Below are positions 5,085 to 5,166 of a DNA stretch of 5,166 nucleotides, one piece after another. The stretch spans positions 1-5,166 of the forward strand of contig CADBQK010000118.1 of NCBI GenBank assembly GCA_902796775.1, read 5' to 3'. The notes below the pieces were generated by a model. It saw nothing but the letters and a program-made list of their open reading frames with translations. It was not told the origin of the DNA and searched no databases. The position numbers and the translations under genes are program-made. Within the stretch, counting starts at the first letter, position 1. Every line of letters begins with the position of its first letter. The stretch is from an uncultured Lachnospiraceae bacterium. GTDB lineage: Bacteria > Bacillota_A > Clostridia > Lachnospirales > Lachnospiraceae.

Positions 5085-5166
5085 ATGAAGAGAAGAGTCA
5101 TGGCTCTGATGACAGCGGGCTGTTTAGCTCTTTCGTTATCGTTCTGCACATTTGCAAGCTCAGGAA
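5085..5166 (+). CDS. Start of an exported protein (signal peptide only, cut by window end)
   Basis: Only 27 codons plus one base are visible. The residues form a typical Sec signal peptide: a positively charged start (MKRR), a hydrophobic core of about 16 residues (VMALMTAGCLALSLSF) and a small-residue region (TFASSG) where signal peptidase I could cut after Ala24. Two cysteines, Cys13 and Cys21, raise the question of a lipoprotein. TAGC before Cys13 is a poor lipobox placed too early, and Cys21 is preceded by Phe, so an ordinary secreted protein seems somewhat likelier. The mature function cannot be told. In this kind of organism such sequences often head solute-binding or cell-wall proteins. 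Its own promoter is proposed at 4973-5000, making it the first gene of a new transcription unit. Confidence 0.75.
   Translation, partial: MKRRVMALMTAGCLALSLSFCTFASSG

Noticed and set aside
5085..5166. Lipoprotein assignment for the exported protein
   Set aside because: Neither cysteine has a proper lipobox: Cys13 is too near the N-terminus and Cys21 is preceded by Phe.

Overview
The window looks like a chromosomal segment of a low-to-mid GC Firmicute, most likely a gut-type clostridium of the Lachnospiraceae. This rests on three things: the purine-rich GGAG-type ribosome binding sites, the neighbourhood of ribose-5-phosphate isomerase B and dCMP deaminase (a recurring Firmicute context), and the presence of several anaerobe-type redox proteins. 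The assignment is inference from protein style and gene context; no rRNA or other taxonomic marker is present. All six genes (four complete, two cut by the window edges) lie on the + strand.

Layout: (1) 1-420, the 3' part of rpiB, missing only about seven N-terminal residues. (2) 421-561, an AT-rich spacer with four ACCAT words, a possible weak promoter and a 12-bp stem-loop just ahead of the next gene. (3) 562-1047, a deoxycytidylate deaminase, followed 32 bases later by (4) 1080-1418, a small uncharacterised protein. (5) 1419-1554, a strongly purine-biased spacer with a degenerate 25-bp tandem duplication. (6) 1555-2952, a large FAD-dependent oxidoreductase with a four-cysteine cluster. (7) 2953-3161, a spacer largely made of a 21-bp-period minisatellite, containing a 39-bp repeat pair and a plausible terminator hairpin. 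(8) 3162 (or more likely 3222/3234) to 4121, a QueG-like 4Fe-4S protein that overlaps (9) 4093-4908, an alpha/beta hydrolase. (10) 4909-5084, an AT-rich spacer with a possible promoter and a cluster of small palindromes. (11) 5085 to the window end, the start of an exported protein, seen only as its signal peptide.

How the genes fit together: rpiB (pentose phosphate interconversion) and dCMP deaminase (dUMP supply for thymidylate synthesis) are housekeeping sugar-phosphate and nucleotide functions. The FAD enzyme and the Fe-S protein are redox proteins of unknown substrate. The Fe-S protein and the hydrolase overlap by 29 bases and are probably translationally coupled. I see no mobile element, CRISPR array, tRNA or rRNA gene, and nothing that amounts to a new multi-gene system. 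The least explained material is in the spacers, above all the period-21 array at 2991-3136, and in the cysteine cluster of the FAD enzyme.
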